This document shows, piece after piece, positions 32,624 through 41,567 of a DNA stretch of 64,000 nt. The stretch covers positions 1 through 64,000 of the forward strand of contig CACWLC010000006.1 in the NCBI GenBank assembly GCA_902761605.1, read 5' to 3'. The translations under genes and the position numbers were made by a program. Under the pieces are notes generated by a model. The model did no database searches and was not told the origin of the DNA. It saw nothing but the letters and a program-made list of their open reading frames with translations. The first letter of the stretch is position 1. Each line of letters starts with the position of its first letter. Origin of the DNA: an uncultured Prevotellaceae bacterium. GTDB taxonomy: Bacteria; Bacteroidota; Bacteroidia; Bacteroidales; Bacteroidaceae.

Positions 32624-33788
32624 CCCTGTAATCCTTAGTGTACATTTCGTAACATAACTTAAACCATATAAGGGTAACAGGTAATGCTTTCAAAGCATAG
32701 GGCTGTACCCACTCTTTGCGGAGATAGGCAGGGAACAGGTCGCTTGGAGAGAGACTTGATAGTACGAATGCGAATATTAGTAAGGCAATATCCCAATTCG
32801 TTCTCTTCCAAGGTGCAGCTGTATACCAGATGACAATACCGACAAATGGTGTAATATATCCGTTTGACTCACTTCCTGTGGAGAATAAAACTAAAAACAT
32901 CAACACAGATGCTAACAGGGTCTGCCTGAAAGCAACATTCTTGTATTGTGAAAACCGCAGGTAGGGAATGGCAAATAACAGTGTGCCAGGAATAAGCAGC
33001 CATAAGTCGCTATATGTCATTAATCCGGATATCTTTCTTACCATACCAAGCAAGGAGATGTTTTGATGAAGGGAATTGAGATTCTCACCATTCTTCTCTA
33101 TTAAGCAATAGTACCACTCCTGATACTGGTTTACAATATATTCCGGACTGCTGATAAGCATCGGTAGTGCAAAAAGAACAATGCTCCAAATAACGAGAGA
33201 AACAACAAAACGGCATTTATGTTTCGAAAAGAAGAAGAATGCCAGTCCCAGGATTCCATAGAGTTTTACCAGCGTGCCAAGAACGATGAAGAAGGCCGCT
33301 TCCGTATCCCTCTCCTTTTCTATTAAGAAGAAGGCTAATACTATGATGGCTGCTATTGCTATATTGAATTGCTGCATAAACAGTGCTGTTAGCAATTCAT
33401 GAGCACAAAACCAAAGAATAAAAACCTGCTGATACTTGGTTAAGTCGGATTTCCGGATGGCTACATATAGGAATAATGAAAGGGCAACACACCATAATAT
33501 CATTCCTAACCAGTCGGGAACAACGGCAAAAGGTGCTATAACCAAAGAGAACAATGGTCCATAATGGTTAACGTCAAAATATTCCTGAGGGTATTCGATA
33601 AACAATGAAGTCTGGTTCCATACATGCCAGAAAACCCCTTTGAATATCATGAAATTATTGTGGCTATGCATCTTTGCTAAAGCAGAAACAATTCCCAGCA
33701 TAAGCCATAAGCCTAACAGAGTGCGATAGTCGCTAAAAAATGGTTTCTTTATAAAAGCAGAACTTTTTTCTAATAAACTATTACCCAT
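32601..33788 (-). CDS. GT87/DUF2029-like membrane glycosyltransferase
   Basis: A 395-residue protein with about ten transmembrane helices and periplasmic loops (EYFDVNHYGPLFSLVIAPFA is the GT87-like acceptor region with a conserved Asp). A relative of the membrane half of the fusion at 29804. Probably adds a mannose from a polyprenol donor to a surface glycan. Confidence 0.82.
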   Translation of the reverse strand: MGNSLLEKSSAFIKKPFFSDYRTLLGLWLMLGIVSALAKMHSHNNFMIFKGVFWHVWNQTSLFIEYPQEYFDVNHYGPLFSLVIAPFAVVPDWLGMILWCVALSLFLYVAIRKSDLTKYQQVFILWFCAHELLTALFMQQFNIAIAAIIVLAFFLIEKERDTEAAFFIVLGTLVKLYGILGLAFFFFSKHKCRFVVSLVIWSIVLFALPMLISSPEYIVNQYQEWYYCLIEKNGENLNSLHQNISLLGMVRKISGLMTYSDLWLLIPGTLLFAIPYLRFSQYKNVAFRQTLLASVLMFLVLFSTGSESNGYITPFVGIVIWYTAAPWKRTNWDIALLIFAFVLSSLSPSDLFPAYLRKEWVQPYALKALPVTLIWFKLCYEMYTKDYRVSLPKCS

Positions 33789-33806
33789 AAATACTTCATT
33801 TAAACG

Positions 33807-34631
33807 CTAAACAATTCTTCTGAACCAATAGTCAAAAAGTTTAAAGGCATCAGGTGTCATCAGCTCCGCATCACTTGTGTCCATGCGATATAAAGGTATG
33901 TCTTGATACATGGCTGCCACCAGTGAGAACGTGCTGGGAGGACCAATCAGATAGTTGCATTCCGATAGCATAAAGAGATCCTCTGGAGCACAACCTTCCA
34001 ACAAGTGTATCTTGACCTCAGGACAGAGCTTTTGATAATTCTCGGCATTGACAGAGGGATCATTGGTTGACAAATAGACATGGATATTATCGTCTTTGTG
34101 CAGTGTAGCAAACCTATTGATATGGTTGGCATATACTTCGTCAGAGTAGTAATATTTGCCATATTCCCATTTGGCATAGTCACCTCGACGAATATGGACA
34201 CCCAATCGTAATATGTTGTCATTACCCTCAGCTTCCATCATCTTTTTCTTTACAGGTTCTGTGTATTGCTTATCTATTTCGAAGAGGTCACAGATTTCCT
34301 GGCGATATTTCAGGAAGAGGTCGTAATAGCGCACGAACCAGCCGCTCACCACGATATGTTTATGGCGCAGCATAATCTGCTCCAAAGCTTCCTTGTCGCA
34401 GTCGTAACGCTTAAAACTGGCCGTAGGCAGGAGTTTAACGGCTGCAAGATATTTAGCTAGCAGATACCAGCCAAAGCCTGTCAGCGAGGTGTGGCAGATG
34501 CGGAAAAACTGGTATTTGTAACTGAAGCGCATAGAGATGACCTTTCGTCCGTGCTCCCTACCCCAGGCATAGACGTGAGCATATTGCAACAGGTTGTTGC
34601 ACATTTGACTTTTATCTCTTGCAAATATCAT
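33807..34631 (-). CDS. GT11-like alpha-1,2-fucosyltransferase
   Basis: A 274-residue protein with the GT11 GDP-fucose motif RLGVHIRRGDYAKWEYGKYY and C-terminal LIGPPSTFSLVAAMY. The N-terminus (CNNLLQYAHVYAWGREHGRK) diverges from the usual GGLGNQMFQYA. It would cap a glycan with fucose or a related sugar. It follows a GT90 gene by 9 bp. Confidence 0.82.
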   Translation of the reverse strand: MIFARDKSQMCNNLLQYAHVYAWGREHGRKVISMRFSYKYQFFRICHTSLTGFGWYLLAKYLAAVKLLPTASFKRYDCDKEALEQIMLRHKHIVVSGWFVRYYDLFLKYRQEICDLFEIDKQYTEPVKKKMMEAEGNDNILRLGVHIRRGDYAKWEYGKYYYSDEVYANHINRFATLHKDDNIHVYLSTNDPSVNAENYQKLCPEVKIHLLEGCAPEDLFMLSECNYLIGPPSTFSLVAAMYQDIPLYRMDTSDAELMTPDAFKLFDYWFRRIV

Positions 34632-34640
34632 GCTCTCAGA

Positions 34641-35642
34641 TTATTTGTATCGTCCGTTTGTGAATTCAAAATACTTCTTCAACACCAAGAGTGAGATTAG
34701 TTTCTCACGTTCTTCATCCTTGAATTGGTCCACATATTCATGGGCATGTTGTATTATAGCCTCTGCCTCATCAGGATGATCTATATAATATTGTAGTCGT
34801 TCTTCAAGATTGGAAAAGTCGTCATTTACCTCTATATAATGGTAATTTGGCTTTAATGTACCTTCCATAAACCAAGTCTCACAAGTGTGACGAGGTGAGA
34901 CGGCAATACAATTTGACGACATGACCCATTTCAGGTTTGAAGCAACGTCATTGCCCTCCAGTGACATTATGAACTTATAGTCAAGGTGCTCATCAATTGT
35001 CATTTTACCCTTTTGCCATTCAGGATGGGCCTCAGAACGGTTTGTGGATGCAGCATCAACTAACGGGCTTTGCCCATCGGCAAACTTTGCCATAAAGATG
35101 TCACGATTTTCTTTTCGTGGACCAAGATCACCTCGGAAGATGGTCATATTCTTCTTTTCACGCCAGGGCTTCTTGTCATCTATGAATAGAAAATGACGAA
35201 CTTTCTCCAGTTTCAAGATGGTGGAGTTATGGTTGTCATTGCCAAGGGGACGGCTCTTAACCACATAGGGGACAGGAAATAGATTGGTGATGTCACCAGA
35301 CTTCAGTATCCATTTCAGGCTCTGGTCAAAGTAACGGGCGATTTCCATCGCATCGAAATAGTACACCTTCTGTGGTGTCATTGGTTGATGCCCTATATCA
35401 ACAGCCTTCTCTTCCCATGCAGCCTTGTCGAATAAGGTGTCTTTTGTAAGTTTGCAATAGTAGTTTGCACGCTGATAAATATAGTCTCTGTCAGGACGTT
35501 TTTCTATTTTTCGCAATTCTTTTTCTAGCATTATCTGTGAGAATATCTTGGGAGTGTATTCACGAAGATATCCCTTAATAAAAAACTTCAAATTGCTGTT
35601 TTTTCCGTTATGCAACAGATAATAAATTTTCCTTTTATTCAT
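34641..35642 (-). CDS. GT90-family glycosyltransferase (CAP10-like)
   Basis: A 333-residue enzyme starting at ATG 35642 (MNKRKIYYLLHNG). GT90 motifs: MTIFRGDLGPRKENRD, KFIMSLEGNDVASNLKWVMS and SPRHTCETWFMEGTLKPNYH. Bacterial members are lipopolysaccharide or capsule glycosyltransferases. A TAACTTTG promoter box lies about 20 bp upstream on the minus strand; the longer start at 35729 would overlap it. Confidence 0.87.
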   Translation of the reverse strand: MNKRKIYYLLHNGKNSNLKFFIKGYLREYTPKIFSQIMLEKELRKIEKRPDRDYIYQRANYYCKLTKDTLFDKAAWEEKAVDIGHQPMTPQKVYYFDAMEIARYFDQSLKWILKSGDITNLFPVPYVVKSRPLGNDNHNSTILKLEKVRHFLFIDDKKPWREKKNMTIFRGDLGPRKENRDIFMAKFADGQSPLVDAASTNRSEAHPEWQKGKMTIDEHLDYKFIMSLEGNDVASNLKWVMSSNCIAVSPRHTCETWFMEGTLKPNYHYIEVNDDFSNLEERLQYYIDHPDEAEAIIQHAHEYVDQFKDEEREKLISLLVLKKYFEFTNGRYK

Positions 35643-35731
35643 CTCTATAACATATTTTGGGTGCAAAGTTACATAATTTATTTTATTTTTGCTCTCTTTG
35701 CTGGCAAAAAAGAAGATTCCATCATACAACC

Positions 35732-37639
35732 TTATGGCATAAGCCTGTCTTGGGTCATACGCTCCATGTATTGCTGGATGATGGCTTTTAGTTCATTCTC
35801 CATCTGCGATTCTGCTTCTATTTTACCTTTAAGGTCGTTTTTCATAAGGCTATCGTTGAGACTGTATATGGCTTTGGTTACTTTACCATCGAACTGCAGC
35901 ACATAGCCGTTTTTCACGTATTGATATATTCCGTTTAGGTAGTTAACAGCCCATGTGTCTTCGGCTGGAGTATTTAATACGTCGATACCAAAGGCAAAAT
36001 ACGGCTTCTGGTAGTGTAGTAATCCTAGAATGGTAGGAAGAATATCTATCTGTTGGGCAATTTTGTTATGTATCGTAGGCTTGGCAGTCGGGTCGTATAT
36101 AATAATCGGTGAACAGAATCCGCCAAGGTCTGACTGATATTCTGCATGATTGCTCATATTGGTATGGTCACTGGTGAGTACAAAGATACTGTTTTTGAAC
36201 CAAGGTTGGCTCGATGCCTTCTCAAAGAACTTGCCGATAGCCATATCAGTATAACGTATGCATTTGTGTATCTGCAGAGATTCCTCAGGGAAGACACTCT
36301 TGTATTTCTCAGGTATTGCAAAAGGGTGATGACTTGAAGCCGTGAATACAGCTGTCATGAAGGGCTCCTTCATCTTAGACATCTCATCGGCATAATACTG
36401 CAAGAAGGGCTCGTCCCATATGGCCCATGTTCCATCGAAATCGTCAGTACCGCATGAAGCCTCGTATTCTGTGCGACCATAATAATACTGGAAGCCTGTC
36501 TTTTTGGCGAAAGCCTGGAATCCCATAGATCCGTTTTGTGCCCCATGAAAGAAAGCCGTCTCGTAACCTTCTGCAGCCAATAAACCTGCAAGACCAGTGT
36601 AGTCGTTCATGGAAGAAGGAGTGAGGAAGAATGGCTCAACAAACATAGGAATACTCGACAGGATGCTTGGCATACCGTCGATACTCTTTCGACCATTACA
36701 GAAACTGTATCTGAATGTGGTGCTCTTGTTGATAAGACTATCCACACAGGGGGTGTAACCTTTGTATCGTCCACCTTCAAGATCTTTGTTTAGGGCTCCG
36801 ATGTATTCCCTGCCGAAACTCTCTACAATAAGGATTACGACATTCTTAGGAATAAAGGCTGAGTCAGAATAAGATGCATGGATTGGGTTAAAAAGAGCCT
36901 CCATTTGTTCCTTTGAACTGAAATAGTTTGGTATAGTGAAAACACTCTTTCCGATGGTGCGGATAAGCGAAAATGGAGTGTTGAGAACCAGTGCTGCATC
37001 AGTAGGCCGCTGGGCATACTGGTTGGCATTAGAGATCGTTATAGGGCGAACGGCTGTGGTGAAGCCGCCTCGGATACCAGCTATACACAAAGGTATGGCA
37101 ATCAGCAGTGAAACAATGTTAGTGATATAATAATTCCTGATGCTTCTCGGGGCTTGAGGGATGGCATATAATTTCCACAAAAATGCTATGATGATTGCAA
37201 ATAACACCACTAAATACCAGTGGTTAATGAACTCTGTACCGATAATTGTTCCAAGATTTCCCTCGTTGGAGAACTCATTGAATACTGTTGTGGTAGTACG
37301 ACGCATGGTATATCTGAAATATACTGAGTCGGCAAGGTTTATGGCAAGAGCGGCACCGTTGATAATGAGAAAAACCCATTTACACACCAAGTGGTATTTC
37401 CTATGCTCTTTCCTGTGCCATGGGAACAGCATCAGGACAATATATAGTATGTTTGTATATATGATGGCTGAAGTGTCGAACATCAGTCCGCCCCAAAAGA
37501 CGTCAGATGTGTAGATGAGATAGTTAGTGTTTAAGAGGTAATACTCGTATCGTGCAATCTGATAAACAAAATATATAAGCAACAAGTTCCATCCCGTTGC
37601 CAGTATTTGCGAATATGGTTTTGAGAAAAACTGTTTCAT
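35732..37639 (-). CDS. LtaS-like membrane phosphotransferase, alkaline-phosphatase superfamily
   Basis: A 635-residue protein: five N-terminal transmembrane helices (1-210), then a periplasmic sulfatase-fold domain with NVVILIVESFGREYIGALN, SFCNGRKSIDGMPS (nucleophile site; Ser rather than Thr here), SSHHPFAIPEKY, and SDHTNMSNHAEYQSD. LtaS-like enzymes transfer phosphoglycerol or phosphoethanolamine-type groups from phospholipid to glycans. It overlaps its paralog by four bases. Confidence 0.88.
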   Translation of the reverse strand: MKQFFSKPYSQILATGWNLLLIYFVYQIARYEYYLLNTNYLIYTSDVFWGGLMFDTSAIIYTNILYIVLMLFPWHRKEHRKYHLVCKWVFLIINGAALAINLADSVYFRYTMRRTTTTVFNEFSNEGNLGTIIGTEFINHWYLVVLFAIIIAFLWKLYAIPQAPRSIRNYYITNIVSLLIAIPLCIAGIRGGFTTAVRPITISNANQYAQRPTDAALVLNTPFSLIRTIGKSVFTIPNYFSSKEQMEALFNPIHASYSDSAFIPKNVVILIVESFGREYIGALNKDLEGGRYKGYTPCVDSLINKSTTFRYSFCNGRKSIDGMPSILSSIPMFVEPFFLTPSSMNDYTGLAGLLAAEGYETAFFHGAQNGSMGFQAFAKKTGFQYYYGRTEYEASCGTDDFDGTWAIWDEPFLQYYADEMSKMKEPFMTAVFTASSHHPFAIPEKYKSVFPEESLQIHKCIRYTDMAIGKFFEKASSQPWFKNSIFVLTSDHTNMSNHAEYQSDLGGFCSPIIIYDPTAKPTIHNKIAQQIDILPTILGLLHYQKPYFAFGIDVLNTPAEDTWAVNYLNGIYQYVKNGYVLQFDGKVTKAIYSLNDSLMKNDLKGKIEAESQMENELKAIIQQYMERMTQDRLMP

Positions 37640-39462
37640 CGTTTGTCAAGGTCTATGGAAGCTGCCTGTAGAATTGCTCTGCCTCGCTTCAACAGTACAT
37701 CAATGTTTCTACCTTGTTTCACACAGATACGGTCGCTAATAAGGTCATAATTAACATAACCGGTACTGTCTGTAACAGAAAAGCCTTCTGTGTAGGTGTT
37801 GATGGCAAAATGATGTGTGTAGTTCTTGCTTAGGACATCCCGGCTGAAAGTGAAATGACTGTGATTCAGTCCAAGTTGCCCCATCAATGTGGCAGGAAGA
37901 TCTGTCTGATTGCACACTTGCTCTATTCGTCGTGGTTGTTTTACAGCACCTCCAACCCATATCATTGGGATATGATTCATCAGGGGATGGCGTTCATCTA
38001 TGTCCTTATATGGTATGCCATGGTCAGGCAATAGTATAATTAGTGTATTGTCCCATGCCTTTGTTTTGCGGAAACGCTGAATAAAGTCCCCAAGGCAATT
38101 GTCCAGATAATAGAAGGCGTTAAGTATCTCATCATCGAATTTCTTGATTGGGACATCCCATGGAGCATGGCTGCTTAGTGTGGAGAAACCAATGATATAT
38201 GGAGACTTCTGGCTTTGGCTGAGGTCAAAGAGACTCTTAAATGTAATCTCATCACAGACACCCCACTGAGCTGTGTTTTGTTCTTTTAATGTATAGTTCT
38301 CTTTCCACATCAGCTGGTCGAAACCACCCGATATCAGATAACTGCGCATGTTGGTGAAGTTAATGTCACCTCCATAAATATAGAAAGTGTTGTAGCCTCG
38401 CTCCTCTTTAAGTGTTTTGGCAATGTTTGGCATAGTGCGCGACTTTGATGGTATTTTCATAACCGACATAGTTGGAAATGATGGGTAACCGCTCCATGTA
38501 CAGACTGTTCCTCGATCTGTACGCCAGGTATTGCCATAGCAGTTTGTAAAATAGACTCCTTCTTGAGCCAAACGATTGAGGTTGGGGGTTATTTTTTTTT
38601 TGCCTCCAATTTCAGTAAATTCACCTCCACAGCCTTCCAAAAGTATAAGGATAATGTTTGGAGTCTGAGTGTTCAAAAGTGTGTCAGGGTCGATGCTTTC
38701 TGTATTATATAGACTCTTGATGATTTGTTCACACTCATTATTATCCATAAAGTTATATATGGTGTTGTTCCTGGCAGTATCCTCAAGAGAAGCCAGAAAA
38801 CTGAACACGGGATTTACGGCAGAATGGTTAAGATATTGGTTTGGCGAGAAGTAAACCTGTCCGATGTTTGTCGTCGACTCGTCCAGACCACCTCGAATGC
38901 CTATTATCATTAATGGAATGAAGATGATATAGAGGACTGTTTCCAGCACCTTGTGGATTAGTTTTTTTGCAGGTTTCCCGATAGGGAAGAAACGGACTGT
39001 AAGCAGATATCCCCCAAAGATGAGAGTGGTAGCAATCAGTAATGCAATCACCCGCCAGATGATATATGCCGTCGTAACGCTTGCTGCTGCCTCGTTGGGT
39101 GTCTCAAGATATCCAAGACACGAGGCGTCTAACTTGAATCCCCAGAAGGGGTAAAGGCTCGAGTCTGCCACAAAGGCCAAGGCAAAGGCGATGGATATCA
39201 GAAGGAAATAGCCCCGAAGTACGTGCAACTGCCATCTCCCAGAGATCCATACGCTTACTATGGTCAATAGGAATGGCAGGATTAAGAAATAGAGAGCAGT
39301 GGAGAGGTCAAGGCTTATGCCGTGGGTTATGACCTGCCAGACATCGGATGTCACAAAATGTCCTGACGCCGATGTGACAAGCATAAAGACTATCTTGGCG
39401 ATGACGAATACCAGCACCGTCCATAAATACACCTTTGCTAAATAGATTACCCTTTTCCTCAT
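37636..39462 (-). CDS. LtaS-like membrane phosphotransferase, second paralog
   Basis: A 608-residue protein with N-terminal membrane helices and a sulfatase-fold domain: NIILILLEGCGGEFTEIGG, NTWRTDRGTVCTW (Thr nucleophile candidate), STLSSHAPWDVPIKK, LIILLPDHGIPYKD. Unlike the downstream paralog it keeps a Thr in the nucleophile region. The two coupled genes probably act on the glycan built by the neighbouring glycosyltransferases. The ATG at 39462 is chosen over a GTG one codon upstream. Confidence 0.87.
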   Translation of the reverse strand: MRKRVIYLAKVYLWTVLVFVIAKIVFMLVTSASGHFVTSDVWQVITHGISLDLSTALYFLILPFLLTIVSVWISGRWQLHVLRGYFLLISIAFALAFVADSSLYPFWGFKLDASCLGYLETPNEAAASVTTAYIIWRVIALLIATTLIFGGYLLTVRFFPIGKPAKKLIHKVLETVLYIIFIPLMIIGIRGGLDESTTNIGQVYFSPNQYLNHSAVNPVFSFLASLEDTARNNTIYNFMDNNECEQIIKSLYNTESIDPDTLLNTQTPNIILILLEGCGGEFTEIGGKKKITPNLNRLAQEGVYFTNCYGNTWRTDRGTVCTWSGYPSFPTMSVMKIPSKSRTMPNIAKTLKEERGYNTFYIYGGDINFTNMRSYLISGGFDQLMWKENYTLKEQNTAQWGVCDEITFKSLFDLSQSQKSPYIIGFSTLSSHAPWDVPIKKFDDEILNAFYYLDNCLGDFIQRFRKTKAWDNTLIILLPDHGIPYKDIDERHPLMNHIPMIWVGGAVKQPRRIEQVCNQTDLPATLMGQLGLNHSHFTFSRDVLSKNYTHHFAINTYTEGFSVTDSTGYVNYDLISDRICVKQGRNIDVLLKRGRAILQAASIDLDKR

Positions 39463-39491
39463 CACTATTCACTGTTCACTATTCACTTCTT

Positions 39492-41321
39492 TTACACTTG
39501 TTGCATATCGTGAAGCTTCTTGTAATATCCATCGAAGGAAAGAAGATCGTCGTGAGAGCCTCGTTCAACTATACGTCCCTCATGCAGGACACATATCTCA
39601 TCAGCATTCTTGATAGTGCTCAGACGATGGGCGATGGCTACTGTCGTTCGAGTCTTCATAAGTCTTTCCAATGCATCCTGAACCAGTCGCTCGCTCTCTG
39701 TGTCGAGGGCTGAGGTTGCCTCGTCGAGGATAAGGATAGGAGGATTCTTGAGTATGGCTCTTGCGATGCTCACACGCTGACGCTGACCACCACTGAGTCG
39801 ACCTCCGCGATCACCAATGTTTGTATCGAAATTTGCCTCCGATGCCATGATGAAGTCGTAGGCGTTGGCAATGCGTGCTGCTTCCTCTATCTCATCCTGT
39901 GTGGCATTATCGACGCCAAAGGAGATGTTGTTACGGAAGGAATCGTTGAAGAGAATAGCCTCCTGATTGACATTACCGATAAGCTTTCTCAGGTCATGAA
40001 TGCCAAGGTCCTTCACGTTAATTCCATCGATGAGCACCTCACCCTCCTGGACATCGTAATAACGGGGGATAAGGTCAACGAGAGTAGATTTTCCACTGCC
40101 GCTCTGACCTACAATGGCTATAGTCTTTCCCTTGGGGATGGTGAGGTTGATATCCTTCAGCACCCACTGGTCGGCATACTTAAAGCTCACGTTACGGAAC
40201 TCTATCTGGTGATCGAAGTGGTTAAGACGCTTGGGGATAGCAGGGTCTTTGATAGTGTTCTCTGCCTTAAGGATCTTGTCGATACGCTCCATAGATGCAA
40301 GTCCCTTGGCGACATTGTAACCAGCTTTGGTTATATCCTTGAGAGGGTTGATGATGGAGTAGAGCATTACCGTGTAATAGATGAATATGGGACCGGAAAG
40401 AGTGCCTGCATTCAGAACGAGTACGCCTCCGAACCATAGTACGATGACAATCATCACCGTTCCAAGGAACTCAGACATCGGGTGAGCCAATACTTGGCGA
40501 ACATTTACTCGCATAAGATCGTTGCGATAGGTAGAGTTGATCTTGTCGAAACGACGATTCATCTTCTTCTCAGCATTGAATGCCTTTATGATTCGAAGTC
40601 CTCCGAGGGTCTCTTCCACTTGACTCATTGTTTCGCTCCACAGGCTTTGGGCTTCTATCGACTGAGCCTTCAGCTTACGGCCTATCCAGCCCATAAACCA
40701 TCCCATTATAGGCACAATTAAAAGAGTAAATAGTGTTAGCTCCCATGAAATTAAAAGCAATACGATAAAGTATCCTATTATAAGGATAGGGTTCTTGAAG
40801 AGCATCTCAAGGCTCACCATGATGGAGTTGTCTAACTCTTGCACATCACCGCTCATACGTGCAATGATGTCTCCCTTACGCTCCTCGCTGAAGAATCCGA
40901 GAGGCAGGGAGGTCACTTTATGATACAGCTGGTTGCGGATGTCGCGAACTACACCAGTACGTATTGGTACAATGGAAGCTGCTGCGAGGAAATAAGCTCC
41001 TGTCTTTAGGAATGTGGTAGCGGCAAGGAAGAGTCCTATGACAAGCAGCGCGTTTGTGGCTCCCCAGTCGGCTATCATGCCGTTGACATAGTAGTTCATG
41101 TTGTTCATCAACACTTCCTGAATATTCGTCCAGTCCCATGCCATAAGTGATGTGGCTGCCTCGGTGTCGCCTGTCTTGAAGATTATCTGCAGAATAGGGA
41201 TGAGGGCGACAAAGGAAAAGATATTCAATATCATAGAGAGGATGTTGAATATCACTGATGCTATAAGGTATTTTTTGTATGGCGGTACAAAGCGCCTTAG
41301 GAAATTTATAAATTCTTTCAT
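39492..41321 (-). CDS. msbA: MsbA-like ABC exporter (fused permease and ATPase)
   Basis: A 609-residue half-transporter: six-helix membrane domain (1-330) and nucleotide-binding domain with Walker A GQSGSGKST, signature LSGGQRQRVSIARAI, and Walker B PPILILDEATSALD. MsbA-type exporters flip lipid A-core or lipid-linked sugars. The position next to LtaS-like and lipid A genes supports lipid flipping. A TACCTTTG box (41341-41348) precedes it, with an RprY-type box just upstream. Confidence 0.87.
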   Translation of the reverse strand: MKEFINFLRRFVPPYKKYLIASVIFNILSMILNIFSFVALIPILQIIFKTGDTEAATSLMAWDWTNIQEVLMNNMNYYVNGMIADWGATNALLVIGLFLAATTFLKTGAYFLAAASIVPIRTGVVRDIRNQLYHKVTSLPLGFFSEERKGDIIARMSGDVQELDNSIMVSLEMLFKNPILIIGYFIVLLLISWELTLFTLLIVPIMGWFMGWIGRKLKAQSIEAQSLWSETMSQVEETLGGLRIIKAFNAEKKMNRRFDKINSTYRNDLMRVNVRQVLAHPMSEFLGTVMIVIVLWFGGVLVLNAGTLSGPIFIYYTVMLYSIINPLKDITKAGYNVAKGLASMERIDKILKAENTIKDPAIPKRLNHFDHQIEFRNVSFKYADQWVLKDINLTIPKGKTIAIVGQSGSGKSTLVDLIPRYYDVQEGEVLIDGINVKDLGIHDLRKLIGNVNQEAILFNDSFRNNISFGVDNATQDEIEEAARIANAYDFIMASEANFDTNIGDRGGRLSGGQRQRVSIARAILKNPPILILDEATSALDTESERLVQDALERLMKTRTTVAIAHRLSTIKNADEICVLHEGRIVERGSHDDLLSFDGYYKKLHDMQQV

Positions 41322-41362
41322 CTTTTGAGCTATTTGGGTGCAAAGGTAGTTGTTTTTTTCGA

Positions 41363-41383
41363 TTTAACCTAAAGATATCATAC
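41363..41383 (+). promoter_or_regulatory. candidate RprY-type response-regulator box 1
   Basis: TTAAC (41364-41368) and ATATC (41375-41379) in 11-bp phase within TTTAACCTAAAGATATCAT. TTTG (41386-41389) and TACCTTGG (41413-41420) follow with 23-bp spacing, as at the box near 47.1 kb. It also sits just upstream of the msbA promoter on the other strand. Confidence 0.5.
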
Positions 41384-41412
41384 ATTTTGTGGCAAATATC
41401 ATCTTTTCAGAG

Positions 41413-41550
41413 TACCTTGGAGAAATAAATCTCTCGATTATTTCGCCATGCTGCGAGGGTGGGAGATGTGTCGTAATGATGCACTAAAGTAATCCCCTTC
41501 TGTGTATTGCATAAATAAATCCCCCGAATCGTTTGGTGGTTTGGGGGAAT
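41413..41550 (+). ncRNA. possible small RNA or long leader upstream of the PAP2 gene
   Basis: The -7-like TACCTTGG (41413-41420) would start a transcript near 41426. It begins with a GAGA-N6-TCTC hairpin and ends at a TCCCCCGAA/TTTGGGGGA hairpin (41520-41548) without a U-run. No ORF above 14 codons fits in this direction. It could equally be the 5' leader of the PAP2 gene or decayed sequence. Confidence 0.3.
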
Positions 41551-41555
41551 TATAT

Positions 41556-41563
41556 TATCTTTG
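41556..41563 (+). promoter_or_regulatory. -7 box of the PAP2-EptA-LpxL operon
   Basis: TATCTTTG followed by CATCGTGAAAC. The GTG start codon of the next gene is inside this initial transcribed sequence, so the message may be leaderless. Confidence 0.55.
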
Positions 41564-41567
41564 CATC

